A stretch of DNA of 58,231 bases from Methylophaga pinxianii (GTDB taxonomy: Bacteria; Pseudomonadota; Gammaproteobacteria; Nitrosococcales; Methylophagaceae). Shown here one piece after another: positions 6,552 through 15,280 of this stretch. The position numbers and the translations under genes are program-made. How positions within the stretch are numbered: the first letter of the stretch is position 1; the number at the start of each line of letters is the position of its first letter. Under the pieces are notes generated by a model that did no database searches, was not told the DNA's origin, and worked only from the letters and a program-made list of their open reading frames with translations. The stretch is from contig NZ_JAJAEO010000171.1 of the NCBI RefSeq assembly GCF_020447225.1, positions 1 through 58,231 on the forward strand, written 5' to 3'.

Positions 6552-9500
6552 ATGTTGAATTTGCACACACAGGGCAAACTCTGCCTGAAGAAAAAGTTTT
6601 ATCGTTATCTATCAGTTGCCTCACTGAGTATGGCCTCAACCTTACCGTTGAATCATATCGTCATGGCAGCAGATGAAACTGTGCAGGAAGCACCCAGAAA
6701 AAGCTATTCCATCCCAGCGGGTCCATTAAGTAAAGCGATTTCGGACTACGCCGCTGAAACCGGCGTGCGATTAACCTTTGATCCCTCCATCGCCAAGGAC
6801 AAACAAACCAAAGGTTTAGATGGCGAATATTCTGTTAATGAAGGCTTTAACCGTCTCTTAAAAGACAGCGGTCTTGAAGCAATTGATGATCAAGACGGTG
6901 GTTATTTTCTGGTTCCGGCGTTACCTACTTTAGGCGAAGGAACCTTGACCCTGGAAAAGGTAGACGTTCGTGCTCAACGCTTCTATGAAGTGGGTCCATT
7001 ACCTGGTCTAGGTCTGACCAAAGAACAAATCCCCGGAAACGTGCAAAGCATCAGTGCTGAAGAAATTAAAGAAGCCCGTTCTTTAAGCATGACCGATTTA
7101 TTTAATTCAAAGCTGCAGGGCGTCACGGTCAACGATTATCAGGGCAATCCCTTCCAAATGGATTTGCAGTACCGAGGTTTTACAGCAGGCCCTCAAATCG
7201 GTACACCACAAGGCTTGAGTGTTTTCATGGATGGTATTCGCTTGAATGAACCCTTTGGCGATGTCGTCAACTGGGACATGATTCCGATGAATGCTATTTC
7301 TGCTGTTGATGTGTTTCCTGGTTCCAATCCGATCTTTGGTCTCAATACCCTGGGTGGGGCGTTCACCATGAAAACCAAGGATGGTTTTAATAATACAGAA
7401 ACCGATATTCAAGTGTTAAAAGGCTCATTTGGCCGTGAACAATTGATGGCTGAAAGTGGTTGGAATAACGGCACCATCGCCTTCTTCGGTGCGGGCAGTT
7501 TTTTTATGGAAGATGGTTGGCGGGAGAAATCACCCAGTGAAGTCAATCAAGCCTTTGGTAAAGCAAGTTATCGTGGTGATCGGCTAGATCTGCATTTTAG
7601 TACCTTATTAGTAGAAACAGATTTAGTGGGTAATGGTTTAGTCCCAACTCAAATGTATGAGCAGAATAGAGATGGTGTTTTTACTTCTCCGGACACAACA
7701 GAAAATTCATTACAGCAGTTTCAGTTATCGGGCGCTTATCAGGTCAATGATAAATTCTCTATTACGGCGCAAGTCTATCGCAGAAATAGCAAACGAAAAC
7801 AGCAAGGGGCGGATGTTTATACAGACTTTGAGAATCAGGTCGCTAGAAGAAACTTAAATCCGGGTGAGCAACATACCTGTCTTTTCACCAGTACAAATGA
7901 CTACAAACTACCGGATTATTATCTGGTTCCGGTGCAAAATGGTGATTTCTGGTCCGATCCTGATTTATTGAATTTTGCCTTTACGGGTTCAAGCCAGGAT
8001 GCATTTGCCAATTTACCCGCCAGCTATGGGCAATACTTAAATGCAGAACTACCTGAATATTACTTGAATACTGCACAATACGGTTTTAATGGTCCATTTA
8101 ATAATTTTGCTCAGAACGCAATTTTCATTCCGGGGGCTGACTATACTCCTCCTGAGCTAGACGGCGAGCCCACTGATTATTCCGGTGGGCAAAAATCATA
8201 CATATATGCACCTCAATCGAATTTAGCAACCCTAAAATTTGAATCGTCGTTTGAGACTGTTTTTATGGCGGATCAGTCTTTTTATTTCTACACCCCTGAT
8301 ACCGCAGAATATGGTGATTTAACCCCCGGTGATGGGGTTGGTGTAAAACATATGATGCTTATTTTACCCCCAACAAACGCAGATGAGTGTCAAGGGGATA
8401 TAGGTGACGATGACTTGATCATTACAGATTCTGAGGGGCTCGCAGTAACGGTAGACGGCGCTTACTATGGAGAGACAGGGACTGGTTATGCTGATGGGAC
8501 ACCCACGGCAGTATTTACTAACACAACTATTGATCAAGTCACTGACGGTGCCTCTATCCAATTCAACTGGAACTTGGATAAACACAAATTTATGGTGGGG
8601 GCTTCAATAGACACGCCGTCAGCGGAGTATAAAAGCGGACAGATGTTAGGCATGCTGGATGCGAACCGTAATGCGTATCTGGCGCCGGATGAAATTCGTG
8701 ATCAGTATGCGGCCGCCAGCACGGAAATCAGTAACAGTAACTTTTCAGGCGATCAAGTTACCAAAAGCATCTTTGCAAGTGATACCTGGAGCCCGGTTGA
8801 AACCCTGCATATCACTGGTGCTCTTCGTTATAACGAAACACAAGGTGAAAACAAAATTGCCGCAAGAAGTTACGGTAGCCGGGTCTGGAATTTAGCACAG
8901 TATGTAGCTTCTCCTAATAATTGGTATGCATGCAGTCCAGGAGAAGATTGTCCGACAGGCTATATCGTGCCGGATGCATCAAACCTATTGAATGATGCGG
9001 AGAAGGAAGATTTCAGTTATTACTCGTTGAATCCTTCACTAGGCGCTGCTTGGCAGGCGACACCCGATCTCAATATTTATGCAAATTGGTCCCAGGGCAC
9101 ACGGGTACCCTCTGTTATTGAGTTGGGCTGTGCTTTTGATGACACGCCCATGTACTTACCTGATGGGAGTTATAGAGGCCCTAAAAGTCTTATAGAAAAT
9201 CGCTCTTGTGACCTGCCGACCACCTTGTCAGGTGACCCGTACTTGCCACAAATCAAGGCGACTAGTTGGGATATGGGTATCCGCGGACGTTTCAATGACA
9301 ATGTTGAATGGAATCTGGGCGCTTACCTTACCGAGCTTAAAGACGATATATACATGATCGGCTTCCCCGGTAATCGTAACTTTTTTGACACCATTGGTGA
9401 TACCCGTAGGCAAGGTCTGGAAGCTGGAATTACAGCTGCTTTCGATAAATGGAATTTTCAGTTGAACTATGCGATGACAGAAGCCACCTTTCAGAACACC

Positions 9501-10073
9501 TTCTGGATGCCAGCGAACGACAACAGCAGTTCGGTGGAAGACTTCTACGGCAATTATGATTACAGCCGCATGATTGAAGTGAAGCCGGGGGACCGTATGC
9601 CAGGGGTTCCTTTGCATAATTTGAATGCGACAGTGGCTTATAACGTGACACCCAAATGGCAAGTCGGTCTGACTGCCATTGCCCATTCATCCAGTTATGT
9701 TCGTGGCAATGAAAACAATAAACATCAAGCTGGTGCAGTTATCACGGATACAGTTGATATGGGTGGTACACCAACTAAAGTCAATAGAAAAGCGGCCCTA
9801 AGTAATGGTGAAGTGCCTGGTTATGTCACGTTCAATTTCCAAAGCACCTACAGCTTTAATGAAAATTTGAGTATCAATCTATTGGTGAACAATATTTTTG
9901 ATACTGAATACTTCAGCGCTGGTTCGTTGGGTCGCAATCCATTCTCACCTGCTACTTATGGTGCTACCAGTCAAAGTGGTTACAACCATAATTCCTTGGA
10001 ATGGGATACGGACAATTTTGTTGCGCCAGGTGCCCCACGTGGGGGGTGGGTCAGCCTGAGATGGCGATTTTAG
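6552..10073 (+). CDS. TonB-dependent outer-membrane receptor with STN signalling domain
   Basis: 1173 residues, much longer than the usual 700-850. A signal peptide ends near VMAA (residue 40). An STN domain follows at about 50-118 (SYSIPAGPLSKAI, LDGEYSVNEGFNRLL), the periplasmic part that signals to FecR-type proteins. The plug starts near residue 135 (VDVRAQ, DLFNSKLQGVTVND), and the barrel ends in the aromatic WVSLRWRF. Extra length lies in surface loops, which hold at least six cysteines and acidic runs such as GDIGDDDLIITDSEG. Residues 703-714 (DANRNAYLAPDE) fit the 12-position EF-hand pattern, with acidic or amide residues at 1, 3, 5 and 12. A ribosome site GGAGAGAG precedes the ATG. 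Import substrate unknown: iron or haem complexes and metal-bound proteins are possible. The neighbours supply sigma, anti-sigma, secreted proteins and TonB. Confidence 0.93.
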   Translation: MLNLHTQGKLCLKKKFYRYLSVASLSMASTLPLNHIVMAADETVQEAPRKSYSIPAGPLSKAISDYAAETGVRLTFDPSIAKDKQTKGLDGEYSVNEGFNRLLKDSGLEAIDDQDGGYFLVPALPTLGEGTLTLEKVDVRAQRFYEVGPLPGLGLTKEQIPGNVQSISAEEIKEARSLSMTDLFNSKLQGVTVNDYQGNPFQMDLQYRGFTAGPQIGTPQGLSVFMDGIRLNEPFGDVVNWDMIPMNAISAVDVFPGSNPIFGLNTLGGAFTMKTKDGFNNTETDIQVLKGSFGREQLMAESGWNNGTIAFFGAGSFFMEDGWREKSPSEVNQAFGKASYRGDRLDLHFSTLLVETDLVGNGLVPTQMYEQNRDGVFTSPDTTENSLQQFQLSGAYQVNDKFSITAQVYRRNSKRKQQGADVYTDFENQVARRNLNPGEQHTCLFTSTNDYKLPDYYLVPVQNGDFWSDPDLLNFAFTGSSQDAFANLPASYGQYLNAELPEYYLNTAQYGFNGPFNNFAQNAIFIPGADYTPPELDGEPTDYSGGQKSYIYAPQSNLATLKFESSFETVFMADQSFYFYTPDTAEYGDLTPGDGVGVKHMMLILPPTNADECQGDIGDDDLIITDSEGLAVTVDGAYYGETGTGYADGTPTAVFTNTTIDQVTDGASIQFNWNLDKHKFMVGASIDTPSAEYKSGQMLGMLDANRNAYLAPDEIRDQYAAASTEISNSNFSGDQVTKSIFASDTWSPVETLHITGALRYNETQGENKIAARSYGSRVWNLAQYVASPNNWYACSPGEDCPTGYIVPDASNLLNDAEKEDFSYYSLNPSLGAAWQATPDLNIYANWSQGTRVPSVIELGCAFDDTPMYLPDGSYRGPKSLIENRSCDLPTTLSGDPYLPQIKATSWDMGIRGRFNDNVEWNLGAYLTELKDDIYMIGFPGNRNFFDTIGDTRRQGLEAGITAAFDKWNFQLNYAMTEATFQNTFWMPANDNSSSVEDFYGNYDYSRMIEVKPGDRMPGVPLHNLNATVAYNVTPKWQVGLTAIAHSSSYVRGNENNKHQAGAVITDTVDMGGTPTKVNRKAALSNGEVPGYVTFNFQSTYSFNENLSINLLVNNIFDTEYFSAGSLGRNPFSPATYGATSQSGYNHNSLEWDTDNFVAPGAPRGGWVSLRWRF

Positions 10074-10244
10074 AAATGATTTTTCAATTTAGGGAAGGTT
10101 ATTAAGGCGGTGCATTTGTGACTGCCATACAAGGGATTCAATCACAGCCTCGGTAAGTATTGAGCCACGAACTATAGGTTGTGATGAATAGGTGCTGCAG
10201 ACAGCCACAAATGCCTGCTTATTTTATAATAGATGGAGTTTATT

Positions 10245-11201
10245 ATGAAAAATATTAAGTTGAAGCTGGCAATTGTCAGCGCGCTCGGATTAACCGCATC
10301 ACATGTATTTGCAACTGGCTTTGTTGCTTTGCCTAATACGGGATTTACCGTTTCTGGCGGTACCAGTGCATATACCTTATGCAATACAACAGGTGACTTT
10401 GGTTCAGGTATTCCAAGTAACCCTACCACCTCTACAAATAATACCTGCGCAGTTTTCCCAACCACAGAGAACAGATCTCCCGGTAATTCTGCAGATTATA
10501 CCGGGGCTCGCGTATTTCCAGTTGCGGGCTCTACGAACAGTATTATCGTTAACAATACATACACCGGTGGAGTTAATAAATCGATTGGTAACTATCGTGA
10601 TTATGTATGGCGCAGTGATGATAATAGTGAATGTATTTACGGTGTAAAAATTGAACTTAACAGTACGGACTACAACGTCGCAGCAGGCACTCAAAACTTT
10701 GAGGTAAATGATGTAGCTCGTGGTGGTTGGTCTGGTCTGAATGTTTCTGCAGCATATTCTACAATCCCATCCATCGCTTCACCTGTCTACCGAATTGGTT
10801 TGACTTATACCGCTGTTCAACACAGACCTGGTGATGATGATCAACCATTGACCGGTCTTGGTTCAAACCCCTCGATCAATGGTCTGAACTCCTGGCCTGG
10901 ATCTGCTTCATCAACACAACAACTAGCGGATATTGATGATAATTGGGTCGTTTTCACCACGGATGCTAATTTCCTTGATGATGATGGCAGCACCACCGCC
11001 AACTCTGGTATGTACTACGTCAAAAGTGATGTTTGTCCTGCAACCCCATATACACAGGTTAATAACGCTATCAGGTTGCGTCAAACATTTCAGGAACGTG
11101 CAGGTGATGGTGTCACCGACAATAGTTTTATTGAAATATCACTACCTGGTTATGCGCCAACAGGAGCTGTTCTGACTCCGGCACATACTAATCCTTACTA
11201 A
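10245..11201 (+). CDS. Secreted protein of unknown function, candidate T2SS-like substrate
   Basis: A 318-residue protein that I do not recognise. A clear Sec signal peptide (KNIKLKLAIVSALGLTASHVFA) cleaves near residue 23. The mature part is rich in Ser, Thr, Asn and Gly and predicted mostly beta. It has four cysteines (46, 68, 130, 264), able to form two disulfides, and several acidic clusters (PGDDDQP, LADIDDNW, NFLDDDGS). There are no membrane segments or lipobox. ATG 10245 was chosen because GGAG lies 7 bases upstream and the signal peptide starts there. Placed between a TonB receptor and an RTX protein and upstream of a secretion machine, it may be an extracellular ligand-binding protein exported through the pseudopilus system. 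That role is inference. Confidence 0.85.
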   Translation: MKNIKLKLAIVSALGLTASHVFATGFVALPNTGFTVSGGTSAYTLCNTTGDFGSGIPSNPTTSTNNTCAVFPTTENRSPGNSADYTGARVFPVAGSTNSIIVNNTYTGGVNKSIGNYRDYVWRSDDNSECIYGVKIELNSTDYNVAAGTQNFEVNDVARGGWSGLNVSAAYSTIPSIASPVYRIGLTYTAVQHRPGDDDQPLTGLGSNPSINGLNSWPGSASSTQQLADIDDNWVVFTTDANFLDDDGSTTANSGMYYVKSDVCPATPYTQVNNAIRLRQTFQERAGDGVTDNSFIEISLPGYAPTGAVLTPAHTNPY

Positions 11202-11210
11202 ACACTAACG

Positions 11211-11238
11211 CATGGGGCACTTATTTGAGTGCCCCATG
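11211..11238 (+). other. Perfect 11-bp hairpin between the secreted protein and RTX genes
   Basis: CATGGGGCACT (11211-11221) is followed by a 6-base loop and its exact inverse AGTGCCCCATG (11228-11238). No T-run follows, so it may be an RNA-processing or 3'-protecting hairpin that sets different levels for the two neighbouring proteins rather than a full stop. Confidence 0.7.
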
Positions 11239-11268
11239 ACTCAATTTATTGGATTAAAGGATTTAAAC

Positions 11269-13521
11269 ATGGCTATTAAAATATTTAACTCTACTGAAAC
11301 TTCCTACACAGGAACTTCAAGTTCAGATCAGATTGTTGGCAATGATTTAGGCAATTTTATTGATGGTGGTGCCGGTAATGACATCATCATTGGTGGTAAT
11401 GGAAATGATTACCTGTTTGGAGGCAGCGGTAACGATATCATTTCTGGTGGTGCTGGCGATGATTTCATTATCGCAGAATCTGGAAATAATATTATTTCAG
11501 GTGGTGATGGAAATGATGCCATTGAGACGGGTGATGGTAATGACATTATTTCCGGTGATGCTGGTGACGATATCATTTACGGTTTTGGAGGTAATGATGT
11601 TATTTCTGGTGGTGAGGGTGATGATGTCATTTATGGTGGTGAGGGTGATGATGTCCTTAGCGGTGGCGATGGCTACGATATTGCCGAAGGTCAAGGTAGT
11701 ACTGCTGGAGATGAGACCGTAACAGGTAATCTATATTTTGTATCATCTGAAGATATCTTGCTCGGCGGCAGCGGAAATGACACTTTTGTTATCGGTGAAG
11801 AATTCGAGGAAATAACCTACATTCAGGGTGGTGTTTCAGGATTGGATAATTCAGGTGATGCTGCACGTTATATCAATGTCAGTGAACTGGAAGGTGAAGA
11901 AGAGGAAGAAGAGGGTGGCGAGGAAGAGGAGGAACTCGTCGTTTTGGATACGGTAACTGGTGAATATGTTGAAATCGAAGATCAGGAAATGTCTGAAGAG
12001 ATTGAGACTGATGTTCGTCTTAATCTCGCCACGCGTCCGGGGTCTTCTGAGATCAACACGGCAGCCACAACTGTTGCTGGATACAACGCCGTAGATAAAC
12101 TGAAATTCACAGAGAGTGGTGATTTTGATGAATCTTTGTCGTTTACTGGCATCGAACGCATCGAATTAAACAGTGGCGTTAATATCACCCTGTCTTCTGA
12201 GCAATTTGAAAATAATGGCGAATCTCTTAGCCTAGGCTTTTTGAACCCAGGCACTCATGTATATGGTGTTGCTGGCGGTGAAAGTGAGTCTGTGACTGTA
12301 GAACTAGAGTTCGAAGAAGCTGAATTCGAACCGGACGAAGACATCGTAGGTGCGGTTGAAGTCGAATATGACGCGGCTGAATTTTCAGTAGAAGAATATT
12401 CTGTTGCCAATCTGTTTCATAACGTCGACATGATCTACGACGCCAGCGAAGGCGAAGCAGGCAGCTTTACGCATGTATACGGTGGCAATGAATCAGCTGG
12501 TGCTACTGAAACCGTTTATGGCAGTGCTGGCGTCGACTTCGGTGTCATGAATGGTGGTAATGATACTTACTACGGCGCTGATGGTAATGATGTGCTGATT
12601 GGTGGAAGTGGTGCTGATGCGCTGTATGGAGAAGATGGCGATGACATCTTTGAAATCGGTGGTTTTGGTACTGGTGTATCAGGTACCACATCGGCTGCAG
12701 ATGATGGTCAGCAAGAATGGATCGCGACAGGTGCGGAACATGATCTGATTGTTGGTGGTGATGGTGTTGATACCTTGCGTATTACCACAGGCATCGGTGC
12801 TGATACTAAAGCGAACGGCACAATTGTGTTAAACGATGCCAATTTCCAAAGCATGGAAGTCGTTCAGGTCGGTGCTACGGTTGACCAACTGAATGTTGAA
12901 AATGATGCATTGCAGATGCTGAATGATCATTACTACTTCCAAGCCAATGGCAATGTCGATGACCTCAGCAATACTTTAGGCAATAACGGCGGCACCATTA
13001 ACAACGTGGTTGTTGATGCGTCTGGCGTAACAGCTAATGGTCTGCGTTTTGAGGGTAATGCCGATGACAATACCTTTATCGGTACAACTCAGGACGATGT
13101 CTTTGTTAGCAATAGTGGTGATGATGTCCTAACCGGTGGTGCCGGTGCTGACACCTTTGTGTTTGGCAAAGTGCACGAGCAGGTTGTTACTGGCGATGAT
13201 GATGAAGTCCAAACCTATACCGATACAGCGTTTGAATTAAGCGGTATCGACTTTATCACTGACTTTATGAGTGGTTTGGACAAAATTGCTCTTAATACCG
13301 ACATGTTCAGTTCGTTGACCGTAGGTGGTTTTTCCGCAGGTAATTTAGTGGTTGGATCCGGTGCAAGTGCCGGTGATGCGGATGACTTCTTATTGTTTGA
13401 TACCTCAACATTTGCTCTAAGTTACGATGCCGATGGTAGTGGTGCTGGAGCTGCATTCCAGTTTGCTACGTTAGATGGTGTGACGTCATTTAGTGCTACA
13501 GATGTGGAAGTTTTTGCTTAA
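11269..13521 (+). CDS. RTX repeat protein exported by type I secretion
   Basis: 750 residues without a Sec signal. Residues 33-140 form twelve tandem nonapeptides of the GGxGxDxxx type (GGAGNDIII, GGSGNDIIS, GGEGDDVIY), which fold as calcium-bound beta-rolls outside the cell. More repeats occur near 440-480 (GADGNDVLIGGSGADALYG) and 610-640. Between them is an unusually acidic stretch of Glu runs at about residues 206-248. The C-terminus carries the typical type I export region (GGAGADTFVF, then IDFITDFMSGLDKIAL) and ends in VEVFA. No protease, lipase or adhesin domain is recognised. ATG 11269 has AAGGA upstream; an in-frame ATG at 11212 sits inside the hairpin and is unlikely. A complete type I exporter lies at 22719-27142. 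It may bind a ligand for the receptor. Confidence 0.92.
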   Translation: MAIKIFNSTETSYTGTSSSDQIVGNDLGNFIDGGAGNDIIIGGNGNDYLFGGSGNDIISGGAGDDFIIAESGNNIISGGDGNDAIETGDGNDIISGDAGDDIIYGFGGNDVISGGEGDDVIYGGEGDDVLSGGDGYDIAEGQGSTAGDETVTGNLYFVSSEDILLGGSGNDTFVIGEEFEEITYIQGGVSGLDNSGDAARYINVSELEGEEEEEEGGEEEEELVVLDTVTGEYVEIEDQEMSEEIETDVRLNLATRPGSSEINTAATTVAGYNAVDKLKFTESGDFDESLSFTGIERIELNSGVNITLSSEQFENNGESLSLGFLNPGTHVYGVAGGESESVTVELEFEEAEFEPDEDIVGAVEVEYDAAEFSVEEYSVANLFHNVDMIYDASEGEAGSFTHVYGGNESAGATETVYGSAGVDFGVMNGGNDTYYGADGNDVLIGGSGADALYGEDGDDIFEIGGFGTGVSGTTSAADDGQQEWIATGAEHDLIVGGDGVDTLRITTGIGADTKANGTIVLNDANFQSMEVVQVGATVDQLNVENDALQMLNDHYYFQANGNVDDLSNTLGNNGGTINNVVVDASGVTANGLRFEGNADDNTFIGTTQDDVFVSNSGDDVLTGGAGADTFVFGKVHEQVVTGDDDEVQTYTDTAFELSGIDFITDFMSGLDKIALNTDMFSSLTVGGFSAGNLVVGSGASAGDADDFLLFDTSTFALSYDADGSGAGAAFQFATLDGVTSFSATDVEVFA

Positions 13522-13531
13522 GCGTTGAGCG

Positions 13532-13574
13532 AAGGGTGTGCCTGTTTTCCCCAGTCAGGTACACCCTTTTTTTT
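13532..13574 (+). terminator. Rho-independent terminator after the RTX gene
   Basis: AAGGGTGTGCCTG pairs with CAGGTACACCCTT (one wobble) around an 11-base loop and ends in eight T residues. It separates the RTX gene from the secretion genes that start 26 bases later, so those need readthrough or another promoter. Confidence 0.92.
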
Positions 13575-13600
13575 AAACTTAACCATTAATCGAGAAAGCC

Positions 13601-14071
13601 ATGTCAGAACATTTATTTTTTAGCAGAAGTACCGCTTTTTCTAACCAAACTGCAAAGACTCAACAAGGTTTTACGTTGCTTGAATTGCTGGTGGTAATGG
13701 TCATTATTGGCTTGTTGGCCGGCTATGTCGGGCCGAAATATTTTGCTCAAATTGGAAAATCCGAAGTGAAAACCGCCAAGGCGCAAATTGAAGCGTTAGG
13801 CAAAGCCTTGGATCAATATCGGCTGGATGTAGGCCATTACCCAAGTACTGAACAAGGTCTGGCTGCGTTAAATACGCCACCGGGAAATGAACGTAAATGG
13901 CAGGGGCCATACCTGAAAAAAGCAGTACCCAATGATCCTTGGGATAATCCGTATCACTACCAGATGCCGGGTGCTCATGGTCAATATGATGATTATGATT
14001 TGTGGTCGTTAGGCAGTGATGGTGCCAGCGGCGGCAAGGACACAGCTGCCGATATCGTGAGCTGGCAGTAG
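13601..14071 (+). CDS. gspG: Type II secretion major pseudopilin GspG
   Basis: A 156-residue pseudopilin. The prepilin cleavage motif is QQG/FTLLELL with glutamate at mature position 5, preceded by an unusually long leader of about 23 residues. The C-terminal domain has the GspG hallmarks: YPSTEQGL, GPYLKK, PNDPWDNPYHY and the calcium-site loop LWSLGSDGASGGKDTAADI. Polymers of this protein form the periplasmic pseudopilus that pushes substrates through the secretin. It is the first gene of the secretion cluster, 12 bases before gspF. No prepilin peptidase gene is in the window, so a PilD elsewhere must process it. Confidence 0.95.
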   Translation: MSEHLFFSRSTAFSNQTAKTQQGFTLLELLVVMVIIGLLAGYVGPKYFAQIGKSEVKTAKAQIEALGKALDQYRLDVGHYPSTEQGLAALNTPPGNERKWQGPYLKKAVPNDPWDNPYHYQMPGAHGQYDDYDLWSLGSDGASGGKDTAADIVSWQ

Positions 14072-14083
14072 GTGCTTTAGTTT

Positions 14084-15280
14084 ATGAAGTTTACCTTGAA
14101 AGTGATCCAAGGTGATGCCATCACGCTAATGGAGATGGAAGCTGGCAATGCGTTGCAAGCTCGCTCGTTGGCGGAGCAACAAGGGCATCATGTGCTTTCG
14201 GTAAATCAGCGCAAGGCTGGGCCGATCAAATTCAATCTGGCCGGTCTGAAAAAAACCAAATTCAATGTGATGTTATTCAGCCAGGAATTACTGGCATTAA
14301 TTGAATCAGGATTAAGTCTGGTTGAGGCCATCGAAGCCTTGGCCGAGAAAGAAACACACGCTGAGTCAAAAGCGGTGTTAAATCAAATCAAGGCTTCTTT
14401 GTTTGATGGACAGCCGCTTTCGGCTTCATTAGAAAAGGTGCCCGACGTTTTTACTCCACTTTATATAGCACTCATCCGGGCCAGTGAACGCACCGGTGAT
14501 ATGCAAGTCGCGTTAAGCCGCCATGTAGCGTATCAATCTCAGGTTGATGCGATGAAAAAGAAAATTGTCTCAGCGGCAATCTATCCAGTATTACTGCTGG
14601 TAGTTGGCGGTCTGGTAGTGTTGTTTTTACTGGGCTATGTGGTGCCCAAATTCAGCGTGATTTATGAGAGCACCAATGCTGATCTGCCCTGGCTATCTCA
14701 GTTATTACTTAGCTGGGGCCGTTTATTACATAGCCACGGAACCGAAGCCTTTGCGGTTTTTATTATCAGCAGCTGTGTGTTGGTCTATGTGTTGAGCCGA
14801 CCGTTTGTTCGCCGAGTGATCATGGCCAAAGCCTGGCAAATTCCCAAGTTGGGCGAAACACTTCGAATCTATCAACTCGCTCGATTTTACCGAACTTTAA
14901 GCATGTTGCTGCGTGGTGGGATTCCTTTAATGACGGCGATGCAGATGGTGTCGTCATTATTGCAGCCCCTGTTACGCAGTAAACTGGCATTCGTTGCCAA
15001 CGATGTGAAAGAAGGCAAACCGTTATCAAGTGCCATGGAAATGCATGGGCTGACCACATCCATTTCAGTGCGTATGTTACGAGTGGGTGAACGCACCGGT
15101 CAGATGGGCGACATGATGGAACGCATCGGCATCTTTTATGACGATGAAATTGCCCGAGCAGTCGAATGGTTTACCAAATTACTTGAGCCAGCCTTGATGA
15201 TTATTATTGGTTTGGTGGTGGGGTTGGTGGTGGTGTTGATGTATATGCCGATTTTTGAATTGGCAGGGAGCATCCAATGA
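14084..15280 (+). CDS. gspF: Type II secretion inner-membrane platform protein GspF
   Basis: 398 residues with the two repeated T2SSF domains (FSQELLALIESGLSLVEAIE, then ARFYRTLSMLLRGGIPLMTA) and three membrane segments, at about 165-190, 215-235 and 370-390. GspF is the polytopic core around which the ATPase and pseudopilus assemble. The N-terminal extension (residues 1-60) is the usual GspF/PilC type. The stop codon overlaps the start of gspE by four bases (ATGA), so the two are translationally coupled. Confidence 0.95.
   Translation: MKFTLKVIQGDAITLMEMEAGNALQARSLAEQQGHHVLSVNQRKAGPIKFNLAGLKKTKFNVMLFSQELLALIESGLSLVEAIEALAEKETHAESKAVLNQIKASLFDGQPLSASLEKVPDVFTPLYIALIRASERTGDMQVALSRHVAYQSQVDAMKKKIVSAAIYPVLLLVVGGLVVLFLLGYVVPKFSVIYESTNADLPWLSQLLLSWGRLLHSHGTEAFAVFIISSCVLVYVLSRPFVRRVIMAKAWQIPKLGETLRIYQLARFYRTLSMLLRGGIPLMTAMQMVSSLLQPLLRSKLAFVANDVKEGKPLSSAMEMHGLTTSISVRMLRVGERTGQMGDMMERIGIFYDDEIARAVEWFTKLLEPALMIIIGLVVGLVVVLMYMPIFELAGSIQ

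Noticed and set aside
10074-10244. Third copy of the ECF promoter before the secreted protein gene
   Set aside because: No TTGTCACTTT or ATTGGCATAG block present; the gene probably follows from the receptor transcript or has another promoter.
11365-11688. DNA tandem repeat or CRISPR-like array
   Set aside because: The periodicity of 27 bases is explained by the RTX nonapeptide codons; units vary and there are no spacers.
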